In this document: piece after piece, positions 15,379 through 23,940 of the stretch
Layout of the letters: every line of letters begins with the position of its first letter
Numbering within the stretch: the stretch's first letter is position 1
Source of the DNA: an uncultured Endomicrobiia bacterium
Lineage (GTDB): Bacteria; Elusimicrobiota; Endomicrobiia; DTEH01
Length of the DNA: 64,000 nucleotides
Assembly (NCBI GenBank): GCA_937936785.1
Contig: CALDDQ010000010.1
Location: 54,754 to 118,753 of the forward strand
Reading direction: 5' to 3'
Position numbers and translations under genes: made by a program
The notes under the pieces: model-generated
Database searches by the model: none
Seen by the model: the letters and a program-made list of their open reading frames with translations, nothing else
What the model was told of the DNA's origin: nothing

Positions 15379-17579
15379 TGCGTTTAATAATTGTTTCTAA
15401 CAGATTACCTTTTACAATAAAAAAATTAAAAAACAAAATTGAATTTAAAGAAAGTTCTGGCGGATTAACCACAGGAATAAGTTCTTATTTAGAATCGCTA
15501 AAAAGTTCCTCTTTCATACAAAAGGAACATCTATGGATAGGCTGGTGTGGAACTACTATTGAAAACAATTTAGAATCTTCTGTAAGGTCAAAATCTTTAA
15601 ATCATTACAATGCTTTGCCAGTATTTTTAGACCAAAATATAATGGAAAAATTTTATACTGGATTTTGTAATAAAACTATCTGGCCACTATTTCATTGTTT
15701 TGCTTTGTATACTCATTATGATAAAGATTTTTGGGATTCTTACAAACAGGTCAACGAAATATTTTGTGAAAATATTATTAAAATATTAAAACCAACTGAT
15801 ATTGTCTGGATTCATGATTATCATCTAATGTTACTACCAAAACTTATCCGAGAAAAAATACCACAAGCACAAATTGGATTTTTTTTGCACATACCATTTC
15901 CCCCTCATGAAATATTTTGTTTATTGCCAAAAACTTGGCGCACAGAAATTTTAGAAGGATTACTTGGTGCTGATCTGGCAGGATTTCATACCAACGATTA
16001 TACACAAAACTTTTTCAAATGTGTTCTTAGAATTTTAGGATTGGAACAAAACCTTGGTACAATAGTTTTAAATGACAGAATATTTAGAGCAGACACTTTC
16101 CCTATGGGAATACATTTTAATAAATTTTTTGAATCTGCTATTCTTCCACAGACAATAAAAGAAAAAAAACTTTTTGCCCAAATATTAAAAAACGTAAAAA
16201 CTATTCTTTCTGTTGATAGATTAGATTATACAAAAGGAATATTAAACCGTCTTGAAGGATTTGAGCTATTTTTAGAAAAAAATGTTCAGTGGCATAAAAA
16301 AGTAACTTTTTTATTAATGGTTATTCCTTCTAGAATCGGAGTAGACAACTATCAACGAATGAAAACAAAAATAGATGAATCTGTTGGAAAGATTAATGGA
16401 CGATTTGGTACTATAGACTGGACACCTGTAGTATATCAGTATAAACACTTACCTTTTCATACTCTTGTTGCACTATACAATATGTGCGATGTAGGATTAA
16501 TCACACCACTAAGAGATGGTATGAACCTCGTTGCAAAAGAATTTCTTGCATCAAAAACTGATAAAACTGGTGTTTTAATATTAAGCGAAATGGCTGGAGC
16601 AGCAAAAGAATTAGGTGAAGCAATAATAATTAACCCTAATCATAAAGAAGAAATTGCAAGTTCGATTAAAGATGCTTTGGAAATGCCATACCAAGAACAA
16701 CAACAACGTAACGAAATTATGCAAAAACGATTGCAATCTTATGATGTTATACATTGGGTAGAAGATTTTATTACCGAATTAAACGATGTGAATAAAACCA
16801 AAACAAATTATAATACAAAAATTTTATCAATAACAGAAAAAAATAATTTACTAAAAAATTTTAAAACAGCAACTAACAAAATAATATTCTTAGACTATGA
16901 TGGGACTTTAGTGCCATTTTTTAATCAACCAGAAAAAACTTTGCCTGATACTGAAGTGTTTCAGATTTTAAGTACTTTATCTAAAAGTTTGTCTACTAAT
17001 GTAGTTATAATCAGTGGTAGAAACAAAATTACTTTACAAAACTGGTTTAAAATTCCAAATATTTCTTTAGTTGCTGAACATGGGGCCTGGATTAAAGAAT
17101 CAAATAAAGATTGGAAACTAATAAAACCAATAAATTCTGATTTCAAATCAAAGTTAATTCCTATATTAAAAAGTTTCTCAGACAAAATACCGGGTTCTTT
17201 TGTGGAAGAAAAAGAATTTTCTATTGTTTGGCATTACAGAAATTCAGATACAGAACTTGCTTCAACAAGAGCTAAAGAATTATTAGATGATCTTATTTTT
17301 CTTACTGCAAACATGGATTTACAGGTCTTACAAGGAAATAAAGTTATTGAAATTCGTAATTTTGGCATTAACAAAGGTATCGCTGTAAATTATTTTATTT
17401 CAAAAAATAATTTTGATTTTATTTTAGCAATAGGAGACGATTGGACTGATGAAGATATTTTTAAATCTCTACCACCAAATGCTTATTCAATAAAAGTAGG
17501 TTTGTCTCCTTCGTATGCAAAATTTAATTTGGAAGATTATAAAGAAGTTCGAAAACTTTTATTTGAACTGTTAAAATAA
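15378..17579 (+). CDS. otsAB: Bifunctional trehalose-6-phosphate synthase/phosphatase (OtsA-OtsB fusion)
   Basis: This 733-residue protein fuses two enzymes. Residues 1 to about 470 are a GT20 synthase: RLIIVSNRLPF at the start, SGGLTTGI, IHDYHLMLLP, HIPFPPHEIF, VDRLDYTKGI and TPLRDGMNLVAKEF. Residues from about 500 are a HAD phosphatase: FLDYDGTLVPF with nucleophile Asp506 and acid Asp508, then GDDWTDEDIF. Together they make trehalose from UDP-glucose and glucose-6-phosphate. The start is a GTG sharing its G with the mscS TAG stop, with AGAGG upstream. Both active sites look intact, unlike many eukaryotic fusions. Confidence 0.95.
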   Translation: MRLIIVSNRLPFTIKKLKNKIEFKESSGGLTTGISSYLESLKSSSFIQKEHLWIGWCGTTIENNLESSVRSKSLNHYNALPVFLDQNIMEKFYTGFCNKTIWPLFHCFALYTHYDKDFWDSYKQVNEIFCENIIKILKPTDIVWIHDYHLMLLPKLIREKIPQAQIGFFLHIPFPPHEIFCLLPKTWRTEILEGLLGADLAGFHTNDYTQNFFKCVLRILGLEQNLGTIVLNDRIFRADTFPMGIHFNKFFESAILPQTIKEKKLFAQILKNVKTILSVDRLDYTKGILNRLEGFELFLEKNVQWHKKVTFLLMVIPSRIGVDNYQRMKTKIDESVGKINGRFGTIDWTPVVYQYKHLPFHTLVALYNMCDVGLITPLRDGMNLVAKEFLASKTDKTGVLILSEMAGAAKELGEAIIINPNHKEEIASSIKDALEMPYQEQQQRNEIMQKRLQSYDVIHWVEDFITELNDVNKTKTNYNTKILSITEKNNLLKNFKTATNKIIFLDYDGTLVPFFNQPEKTLPDTEVFQILSTLSKSLSTNVVIISGRNKITLQNWFKIPNISLVAEHGAWIKESNKDWKLIKPINSDFKSKLIPILKSFSDKIPGSFVEEKEFSIVWHYRNSDTELASTRAKELLDDLIFLTANMDLQVLQGNKVIEIRNFGINKGIAVNYFISKNNFDFILAIGDDWTDEDIFKSLPPNAYSIKVGLSPSYAKFNLEDYKEVRKLLFELLK

Positions 17580-17597
17580 TAAAAATTTTATTCCATA

Positions 17598-18575
17598 CTA
17601 AAAATTTATTTTTGACACTATTGTCTTATACTCTTCTAAAATTTCTATTATTTTATCTTTATTTATTTCTGTTTGCAATTTTTGTTTTATAACACAACAA
17701 TTTTTCATACCTTTTAAATACCACGAAATATGTTTTCTCATTTCTTTTACAGCACGAATTTCTCCAAAATATTTTATTGCACGAGATAATTGGTTAATAA
17801 ACATATCAATTCGCTCTATATTTGTTGGAAAACAAACTTCACGATTATTTAATAAATCTAACGACTGTTTAAATATCCATGGATTACCCAATGCACCTCT
17901 GGCTATCATTACTCCATCACAACCAGTTTCTTCAAACATTTTTTTAACACTCTCTGCATTAAATAAATCTCCATTACCTATCACAGGTATCTTAACATTT
18001 TGTTTAACTTTTTTTATTATTTCCCAATCAGCTTTGCCTTTATACATCTGATCTCTTGTTCTGCCATGCACAACAACTGCATCAGCACCAGCATCTTCAA
18101 GTATTTTTGCAAACTCTACTGCATTAACGCTATTTTCATTCCATCCTTTACGAAATTTCACAGTAATGGGTTTTTGAGAAACCTTTTTCATTTCACTAAT
18201 TATTTTATACGCTAACTTTGGTGTTTTCATTAATGCTGCACCATTTCCTGTATGAACAATTTTTTTCACTGGACAACCCATATTTACATCAATAAGACAA
18301 ATGTTGTCATCTGAATTGAACATTTTCACAACTTCTACCATCACATCAGGTTCGTTACCATATATCTGAACACCGACAGGTTTTTCTTCAGGTTCTATCT
18401 GTAAAAAATTTTTAGTTTTTTTGTTATCATACAATAACCCTTTTGCTCTGATCATCTCCGTAAAAACAAGCCCACAACCTAAATTTTTACACAAAATACG
18501 AAATGTAATATCAGTAATTCCTGCCATAGGAGCTAAAAATATGTTGTTGTCAAAATTTAATCTTCCAATTTTCAT
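17598..18575 (-). CDS. dusB: tRNA-dihydrouridine synthase (DusB type)
   Basis: This 325-residue FMN enzyme reduces uridines in the tRNA D-loop. Hallmarks are FLAPMAGITDITFR, QIYGNEP, the catalytic cysteine in DVNMGCPVKKI, VHGRTRDQMYKGKADW and GNGDLF. The C-terminal helical domain (REMRKHISWYLKG) is of the DusB type. It is a single gene, convergent with otsAB across 18 bases. Confidence 0.93.
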   Translation of the reverse strand: MKIGRLNFDNNIFLAPMAGITDITFRILCKNLGCGLVFTEMIRAKGLLYDNKKTKNFLQIEPEEKPVGVQIYGNEPDVMVEVVKMFNSDDNICLIDVNMGCPVKKIVHTGNGAALMKTPKLAYKIISEMKKVSQKPITVKFRKGWNENSVNAVEFAKILEDAGADAVVVHGRTRDQMYKGKADWEIIKKVKQNVKIPVIGNGDLFNAESVKKMFEETGCDGVMIARGALGNPWIFKQSLDLLNNREVCFPTNIERIDMFINQLSRAIKYFGEIRAVKEMRKHISWYLKGMKNCCVIKQKLQTEINKDKIIEILEEYKTIVSKINF

Positions 18576-18680
18576 CTTGTATAATAAATAATTTTTATTA
18601 AAAAATTTTTCAATACAAGTAGAAATTAATTTATATTTTTTGTATTACTTTTAGAAATTAAAAAAAGGAGAATAAAATCT

Positions 18681-18878
18681 ATGATAAAAAATGTAGGAAC
18701 AACGGACAGAATAATACGTATAATTGTTGCTGTTATAGGAATAGTTTTTGCTGCTTTGTACAATAATTTAATTGTTGGAATTGTTAGTATTATAATTTTG
18801 TTAACAGGTTTAATTGGATTTTGTGGTTTATACACAATACTTGGAATAAACACCTGTAAAACAAATATTAAAAAGTAA
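18681..18878 (+). CDS. DUF2892 (YgaP-type) small membrane protein
   Basis: This 65-residue protein has the DUF2892 pattern: a short NVGTTDRIIRI start, two hydrophobic helices (about 12-27 and 30-48) and the FCGLYTILGINTC end with two conserved cysteines. In YgaP this domain anchors a rhodanese; here it stands alone, as in many bacteria. AAAAAAGGAG precedes the ATG with suitable spacing. The function of lone copies is unknown. Confidence 0.85.
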   Translation: MIKNVGTTDRIIRIIVAVIGIVFAALYNNLIVGIVSIIILLTGLIGFCGLYTILGINTCKTNIKK

Positions 18879-18954
18879 AATCAAAGTTTAATAGGAATTT
18901 AAATTAGTGTTTTTATAACAGTTTCAAAAATTTTTTATTAAAGGAGATTAAACA

Positions 18955-19188
18955 ATGGCATTTGATTCTAGTTTGGACAAAAAGTTATATTCACAATCTT
19001 TTGATACTGATGAAGGAAAAATTACAGTTGCAATTTTCTCTTATAATAATGGTCCTAAAAAATTACAAATTTCAAGAGAAATCCTTGGTCCTGATGGTGA
19101 ACTAAAATTTGCAAAACTTGGTAGACTAACAAAAAAAGAAGTTATTTCATTGTTACCAATCCTACAGGATGCTTTAACAAATCTGTAA
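18955..19188 (+). CDS. Small conserved protein of unknown function, possibly PC4-like
   Basis: This 77-residue soluble protein follows AAAGGAG with good spacing. Strand-rich segments VAIFSYNNGPKKLQISRE and GELKFAKLGRLTKKEV precede a final helix (ISLLPILQDALTNL). The strand-turn-basic-helix layout resembles the PC4/p15 single-strand DNA-binding fold, where a GxLKPTKKG segment sits before a helix, but similarity is weak and no key residue settles it. I recall similar proteins in related uncultured phyla without a function. It lies 76 bases after the DUF2892 gene with its own ribosome site. Confidence 0.7.
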   Translation: MAFDSSLDKKLYSQSFDTDEGKITVAIFSYNNGPKKLQISREILGPDGELKFAKLGRLTKKEVISLLPILQDALTNL

Positions 19189-19423
19189 TATTTTGTTATT
19201 TTATTTATTGCTATTGTTTTTTGTTATATAAAACATTACATTTTTAGTTATTTATAAAACCTGTAAAATTAAGAAATGTTAATAAAACAAATAAAAAATA
19301 TTAAAACAACATTAACTATTGAAAGAATAAAAAAAATATTTTAGATTATGCACAAATGTATTCTGTAAGTTTCTTATAGACAAGATTATTAGGTTAAAAC
19401 ACCGTTTTCTTGTTATTTTTTAT

Positions 19424-19507
19424 GCCGGTGTGGCGGAATGGCAGACGCGGTAGACTCAAAATCTACTGTCCCCAGCGGATATGTGGGTTCAACTCCCTCC
19501 ACCGGCA
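19424..19507 (+). tRNA. tRNA-Leu (anticodon CAA)
   Basis: The 7-bp acceptor stem GCCGGTG pairs with CACCGGC, with discriminator A at 19507. The anticodon stem GTAGA/TCTAC encloses the loop CTCAAAA, giving anticodon CAA for UUG codons. A long variable arm (class II) and the T-arm GGGTTCAACTCCC follow, as expected for leucine. CCA is not encoded; the gene is followed by AAA and a T run at about 19511-19520. A weak promoter-like pair, TTGAAA at 19319-19324 and TAGATT at 19342-19347, lies upstream. The rest of 19189-19423 shows nothing else. Confidence 0.95.
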
Positions 19508-19531
19508 AAATTTGTTTTTTTAGATGTCTTC

Positions 19532-20242
19532 TTATTTGATAAACTCTTTCAAATTCCCAAATTTATAATTGTTTTTAATTGCATATTCAATGAAGATTTT
19601 TAATGATTCTACTGTTTTTTTACGATTCTGTCCTCCATCATGAAATAAATAGATTCCACCTGGTTGTAAATTCTTACAGTATTTATCAGCCATCTCTGCT
19701 GATGTAATATTTTGCCAATCAAAACCAAAACACCAGTTTATCACAGTTAAATTATATTTCTTTAAATATTCATCCATCCATGACCTATAATAACCATATG
19801 GCATTCTTAAATATCTCGGTTTAATACCTATGCTATCGTAAACTTCTTTTATTGACTGTTCTATCTGAAAAATCAATTCTTGCTTAACTTCGTTTAAACT
19901 TTGTTTTTTTTGTAACTGATAAAAATTTTTGTGTTCATAACAATGAATTCCAATTTCATGCCCTTGAGAATAAATTTGTTTTAACAAATCTTTTCTGTAT
20001 TTAACCAATTCGCCTAAAACAAAAAAAGTTGATTTTATATTATGTTTATTTAAAATTTCTAAAACTTCTTTTGTCCATGGACCTGGACCATCGTCAAATG
20101 TTAAAAAAACTATTTTTTCTTGTGTTGGAATCCTTGTAACAAAATATTGTGAGTATTCCTGGTTAGAAAAAAGTATCGTTTTAAAAAATAGTATCAGAAA
20201 ATTTATTGTAATTTTGTATGCAATATTTCTATTAGAAATCAT
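19532..20242 (-). CDS. Polysaccharide deacetylase (NodB domain)
   Basis: This 236-residue protein has a hydrophobic N-terminal segment (about 12-25) suiting a signal anchor, then a complete NodB domain. Its motifs are TFDDGPGPW (catalytic and metal Asp), HEIGIHCYEH with the metal histidines, RMPYGYYRSW, DWQN and YLFHDGG. It removes N-acetyl groups from an envelope polysaccharide such as peptidoglycan or a surface glycan. It is last in a minus-strand row with an ABC exporter, which may concern the same surface material. Confidence 0.9.
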   Translation of the reverse strand: MISNRNIAYKITINFLILFFKTILFSNQEYSQYFVTRIPTQEKIVFLTFDDGPGPWTKEVLEILNKHNIKSTFFVLGELVKYRKDLLKQIYSQGHEIGIHCYEHKNFYQLQKKQSLNEVKQELIFQIEQSIKEVYDSIGIKPRYLRMPYGYYRSWMDEYLKKYNLTVINWCFGFDWQNITSAEMADKYCKNLQPGGIYLFHDGGQNRKKTVESLKIFIEYAIKNNYKFGNLKEFIK

Positions 20243-20252
20243 AATTTTACTT

Positions 20253-21881
20253 TTAAAATTCTAAACTAAATTTCCTATATCCATAATATAACATAGTACC
20301 TAAATATAATATGTTTATTAAAAAAAACCCTATGCTGTGAAAAAATATTGTTTTAAACAATACCGTTTGTCCTAAACTATATTGTCTAACAGGATAATAT
20401 GATGATGCTAATATTAAAATTATATACCCTAAAGATAATATTATAAACATCAAACCACCGAACGAAGTTTCTATTTGAACAATATCGTTAAATTCTTTTT
20501 TAGGTAATAAAATTCCCAAACAATAACCTGTTATTGTTAAAACAAACACAGATATTGTAATTATAAAAAATCCAAATAACCACATAACAAAATTTAATCC
20601 TAAAACAATATTTGATAACAATAAAACAATCCAGGCAAGTACTAATAATATAGGTAAAAATAAAAATATTTTTGAACAAAATATTTTATAAACTTTTATT
20701 GGAGCAGATTTTAATATCCACAAAGTTCTATATTCTATACTATGCTGGACAAAAACAAACCTTAATAACATCGCAGAAATAATAAACATTATACTACCAA
20801 AGTTAAAAAAAGATACCAACACTTTTACATATTGATAATTAATAGGAACTTTTGATATACTGAATATGTATATAATAATTAATGCTATAATAATAACCAT
20901 TTGTGTCCATTGAACAGGTTCTCGTAACAACAATTTTAAATCTTTCATAATTACTGCTTTAACCTGAGAATTAAAAATTTTTTTTTGATCAATTATTATT
21001 TTTTTTCTTTTTTTAAATCCTTTATTTAAAAATAAACCATAATAAAATAATTTTTTTGATGTTTTTAACAATATAAAAATACTCATAGTTGAAAATAAAA
21101 ATAATTTTATAAAATTAATATATATTAAATCATATTTTTTACTAACAACACCTCTAATTATTTCTGTTAACCACCAAGAAGGAGACCATCTTGCAACTGG
21201 TTTCGACATAAAATCTAAATATTGAACAATTTCTTGAAAACGATCAGGGTTTAAAAGTTTTTCTGGTTCTGTAAATCTAAACACTGAATAACTTATTGTA
21301 ACTAATAAAATAAATAATACAACTGTAACATCTTTTACCTTCTTAGAAGGAATTAAATACGAAAGTATTATTGAAATAAAAACTCCAATAGAAATAGATA
21401 TCAACATTTTTAATAACATTGCCAAATAAACTGTAATAAATTCAACAAATGTAATATTTTTAACATATGCAAATGCAATCAAAAATGGTGTTAATAACAG
21501 TAAAAGCATCCATGTAGATTTTATATATGTTGAAATATATTTTATAAAAAATATTTTATTTAACTTTATTGGAAATGAAATTAAAAATTCTTTGTCTTCA
21601 CAACCATATATTGTAGAAAAAGAATTTATCAGTGAAGAAAATATCGTCATTACAAAAGATGTTAACATTGTTAGTGCAATTAATCTTAACATAAATATTG
21701 TACCTATTATTGGTATAGAAAAAATATATATTATTGCATAGTATGATATTATATAAGCTCCTATTAAAAAAAATATCCCAATAAAAGAAATAAAAACAAA
21801 CCTAACTTTTTCTTCTTTTGTAGAAAATTTTAAATTGTTTAAAAACATTATAAAATTAAGTTTTATTATTTCCCAAATCAT
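20253..21881 (-). CDS. ABC-2-type exporter permease
   Basis: This roughly 542-residue, very hydrophobic protein has about twelve predicted membrane helices in two groups, separated by a charged loop (about 285-310, rich in Lys). It pairs with the ATPase gene upstream, which it overlaps by 26 bases. The ATG at 21881 (MIWEIIKLN) is preferred over an in-frame TTG at 21887. The layout resembles 'putative ABC exporter' membrane proteins; the substrate cannot be told. The gene is among the most AT-rich here: one line, 21001-21060, has 6 G or C in 60 bases. Confidence 0.85.
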   Translation of the reverse strand: MIWEIIKLNFIMFLNNLKFSTKEEKVRFVFISFIGIFFLIGAYIISYYAIIYIFSIPIIGTIFMLRLIALTMLTSFVMTIFSSLINSFSTIYGCEDKEFLISFPIKLNKIFFIKYISTYIKSTWMLLLLLTPFLIAFAYVKNITFVEFITVYLAMLLKMLISISIGVFISIILSYLIPSKKVKDVTVVLFILLVTISYSVFRFTEPEKLLNPDRFQEIVQYLDFMSKPVARWSPSWWLTEIIRGVVSKKYDLIYINFIKLFLFSTMSIFILLKTSKKLFYYGLFLNKGFKKRKKIIIDQKKIFNSQVKAVIMKDLKLLLREPVQWTQMVIIIALIIIYIFSISKVPINYQYVKVLVSFFNFGSIMFIISAMLLRFVFVQHSIEYRTLWILKSAPIKVYKIFCSKIFLFLPILLVLAWIVLLLSNIVLGLNFVMWLFGFFIITISVFVLTITGYCLGILLPKKEFNDIVQIETSFGGLMFIILSLGYIILILASSYYPVRQYSLGQTVLFKTIFFHSIGFFLINILYLGTMLYYGYRKFSLEF

Positions 21882-22623
21882 ATACAATTTTATTTTTTGT
21901 AATATGTAAATATATTTTTTCCAACGAACTATCCGAAGATAAATTGTTATTTTGGATTAAATCCTGTTTTGTTCCACAAGCAATTATTTCTCCATTAGTA
22001 ATTATTGCTATTCTATTTGCTATAGATTCTGCTAAATCTAACAAATGTGTACACAAAATTACTGTTTTTCCTTGTTTAGATATTTCTTTAATATAACTTT
22101 TTAAAAAGTTAATACTTTTAGGATCTAACCCTATTAGCGGTTCGTCTAAAATATATATTTCTGGATTACGCAAAAGTATTGACATTAATAACAATTTTTG
22201 TTTCATTCCTTTAGAATAAGAATCTATTATTTGATCAATTACTTCTACCAATTCAAATTGTTCTAAATAATAAACAAACATTTTTTCTTCAAACTTTGTC
22301 TTATAAATAGATTCCACAAAACTTAAAAACTCACGACCTGTTAATCTGTTATAAACATACGGTTCATCAGGCAAATATCCTATCATTTTTTTTATTTCCA
22401 AATTTTCAGGTGACATATGCATAGATAAAATACTTACACTTCCAATGTCAGGTTTTAAAATACCAGATAATATTTTTACAGTTGTAGTCTTTCCTGCACC
22501 ATTAGGTCCTAAAAACACAAATACTTCTGCATAAAATATTTTTAAATTTATATTTTTTAACACTTCTTTTTTATCATATTTTTTAAAAACATTATAAATC
22601 TCAATTATTGGTTTGTTATTCAT
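21856..22623 (-). CDS. ABC transporter ATP-binding protein
   Basis: This 255-residue nucleotide-binding subunit belongs to the CcmA/NatA-like exporter group. Walker A is GPNGAGKTTTVKIL, the Q-loop region is IGYLPDEPYVYNRLTG, the signature is SYSKGMKQKL (Ser-Lys-Gly form), Walker B is IYILDEPLIGLD and the switch His lies in ILCTHLLD. It forms an exporter with the overlapping permease gene. The YLPDEP Q-loop variant is typical of ABC-2 exporters. Confidence 0.93.
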   Translation of the reverse strand: MNNKPIIEIYNVFKKYDKKEVLKNINLKIFYAEVFVFLGPNGAGKTTTVKILSGILKPDIGSVSILSMHMSPENLEIKKMIGYLPDEPYVYNRLTGREFLSFVESIYKTKFEEKMFVYYLEQFELVEVIDQIIDSYSKGMKQKLLLMSILLRNPEIYILDEPLIGLDPKSINFLKSYIKEISKQGKTVILCTHLLDLAESIANRIAIITNGEIIACGTKQDLIQNNNLSSDSSLEKIYLHITKNKIVYDLGNNKT

Positions 22624-22646
22624 TTATTCATTTTTGACAAAAGGAT

Positions 22647-23240
22647 TTATATTAGTATTGTTAATACACCTGCAGATATTATTGGTAAGATAAAATTATC
22701 ATCAACAGGTAAAGGGACAAACTCTATCGCACTGGCAACCAACGAGCCAACCAATGCTATATTCCACGGAAAATAAATTATTCCACAAAAAAATGATATA
22801 ATAAAAAATGATATACTTCCTTCTACACTTTTTCCCCGAGAACCAACTTTTATCCTACCAAAAAGAACTCCCATAATAGCAGCTATACTATCACCAAAAA
22901 CAAGATATAATAAACTAACCGTTACAACTGATTTGTTATCAGAAAATAGTAGTATGGTTAAAAAAGCTCCTGACAACGTCCAAATTAATGTTGAAACATT
23001 TTCTCGTTCTTTTTCTCTATATGTTCCTTCAAACAAAGACAAAAATAATCTGTTTACAGAAGGATATAGTAATCTTAATGTTTCTAATATAAGATCTAAA
23101 ATTACTAATGTAGCTGAAGCAGTCAATGCAACTCTGTATGGAATAAGATTATATATAACAGGATAAAGGATTGTTGCAAAATGCAAACTTTTTCGTTTAA
23201 ACTCCTGCGTTACTTTAATTGATAAATTTTTTTCCATCAT
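22647..23240 (-). CDS. CTP-dependent lipid/polyprenol kinase family protein (dolichol/phytol kinase-like)
   Basis: This 197-residue membrane protein has about six helices and the SEC59/VTE5/DGK1-like pattern: an early RKSLHF, a loop RENVSTLIW, then FGDSIAAIMGVLFGR, GSRGKSVEGS and the terminal PLPVDDNFILPI. Family members phosphorylate dolichol, phytol or diacylglycerol with CTP. In bacteria the substrate is seldom known. Its start overlaps the M50-like gene by 26 bases. A phosphatidate cytidylyltransferase is a more distant alternative. Confidence 0.78.
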   Translation of the reverse strand: MMEKNLSIKVTQEFKRKSLHFATILYPVIYNLIPYRVALTASATLVILDLILETLRLLYPSVNRLFLSLFEGTYREKERENVSTLIWTLSGAFLTILLFSDNKSVVTVSLLYLVFGDSIAAIMGVLFGRIKVGSRGKSVEGSISFFIISFFCGIIYFPWNIALVGSLVASAIEFVPLPVDDNFILPIISAGVLTILI

Positions 23241-23940
23241 AAATACTCTCTATAAAATATTTTATTGTTTTAGTTAAAAAAATTAACGTATTTTTATATG
23301 AAATTTTAGTCTCAAAGTAAATCTTACTCATCACTTCTGCAAAAGTTATATTAACAGGTAACAAAAATAAAATTATACAAATTAACATTACCAGATTAAT
23401 TATAAAAATCACTACTAATGAAAACATCAAACCTGAAATATTAAAATCAGATTGTCCAACAGATATTGTATATGCAGTTAAAACTATGTGAAACATTACT
23501 GTTATCCCTAATAAAAAAATAAATATCTCTATTTTTAAATTTACACTTAAAACATATTTTATTATTCCCCACAAAATTACTAAAAATATTGAATATACTG
23601 GAACAAAATATGGCGATAATGCAATAAATGTATTAACTCTATTTACAGTTACAGCACCAGAATTTTTTTTTAATTTTACTTTACTAACTTTTGCTCCACA
23701 AATCCATGCACTTATCATATGGACAAATTCATGTCCAATAACATATATTCTTATAGGATTATAAAAACAAAAATGTATTATTAAATAAAAAATTAATCCA
23801 CTTAAAAATATTACCACAAATCTATCTGAAAACTCTAATTTTTGTATTATGAAAATGAATACTTTAAGAAAACCATAACAAAATGGTAACAATATTATAC
23901 CATAAAAAAATTTAAATAATTTACTATTTAACATCTTCAT
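23215..23940 (-). CDS. M50-like intramembrane metalloprotease
   Basis: This 241-residue protein has several hydrophobic helices and the zinc motif HEFVH (HExxH) in VIGHEFVHMISAWICGAK, followed by VSKVKLKKNSGAVT as in M50B-like proteins. A later SVGQSDFNISG supplies an Asp in the position of the third ligand. The likely role is regulated intramembrane proteolysis or a related membrane function. It overlaps the stop of the nuclease-GGDEF gene by 17 bases, so the two are probably co-translated. Confidence 0.75.
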   Translation of the reverse strand: MKMLNSKLFKFFYGIILLPFCYGFLKVFIFIIQKLEFSDRFVVIFLSGLIFYLIIHFCFYNPIRIYVIGHEFVHMISAWICGAKVSKVKLKKNSGAVTVNRVNTFIALSPYFVPVYSIFLVILWGIIKYVLSVNLKIEIFIFLLGITVMFHIVLTAYTISVGQSDFNISGLMFSLVVIFIINLVMLICIILFLLPVNITFAEVMSKIYFETKISYKNTLIFLTKTIKYFIESIYDGKKFIN

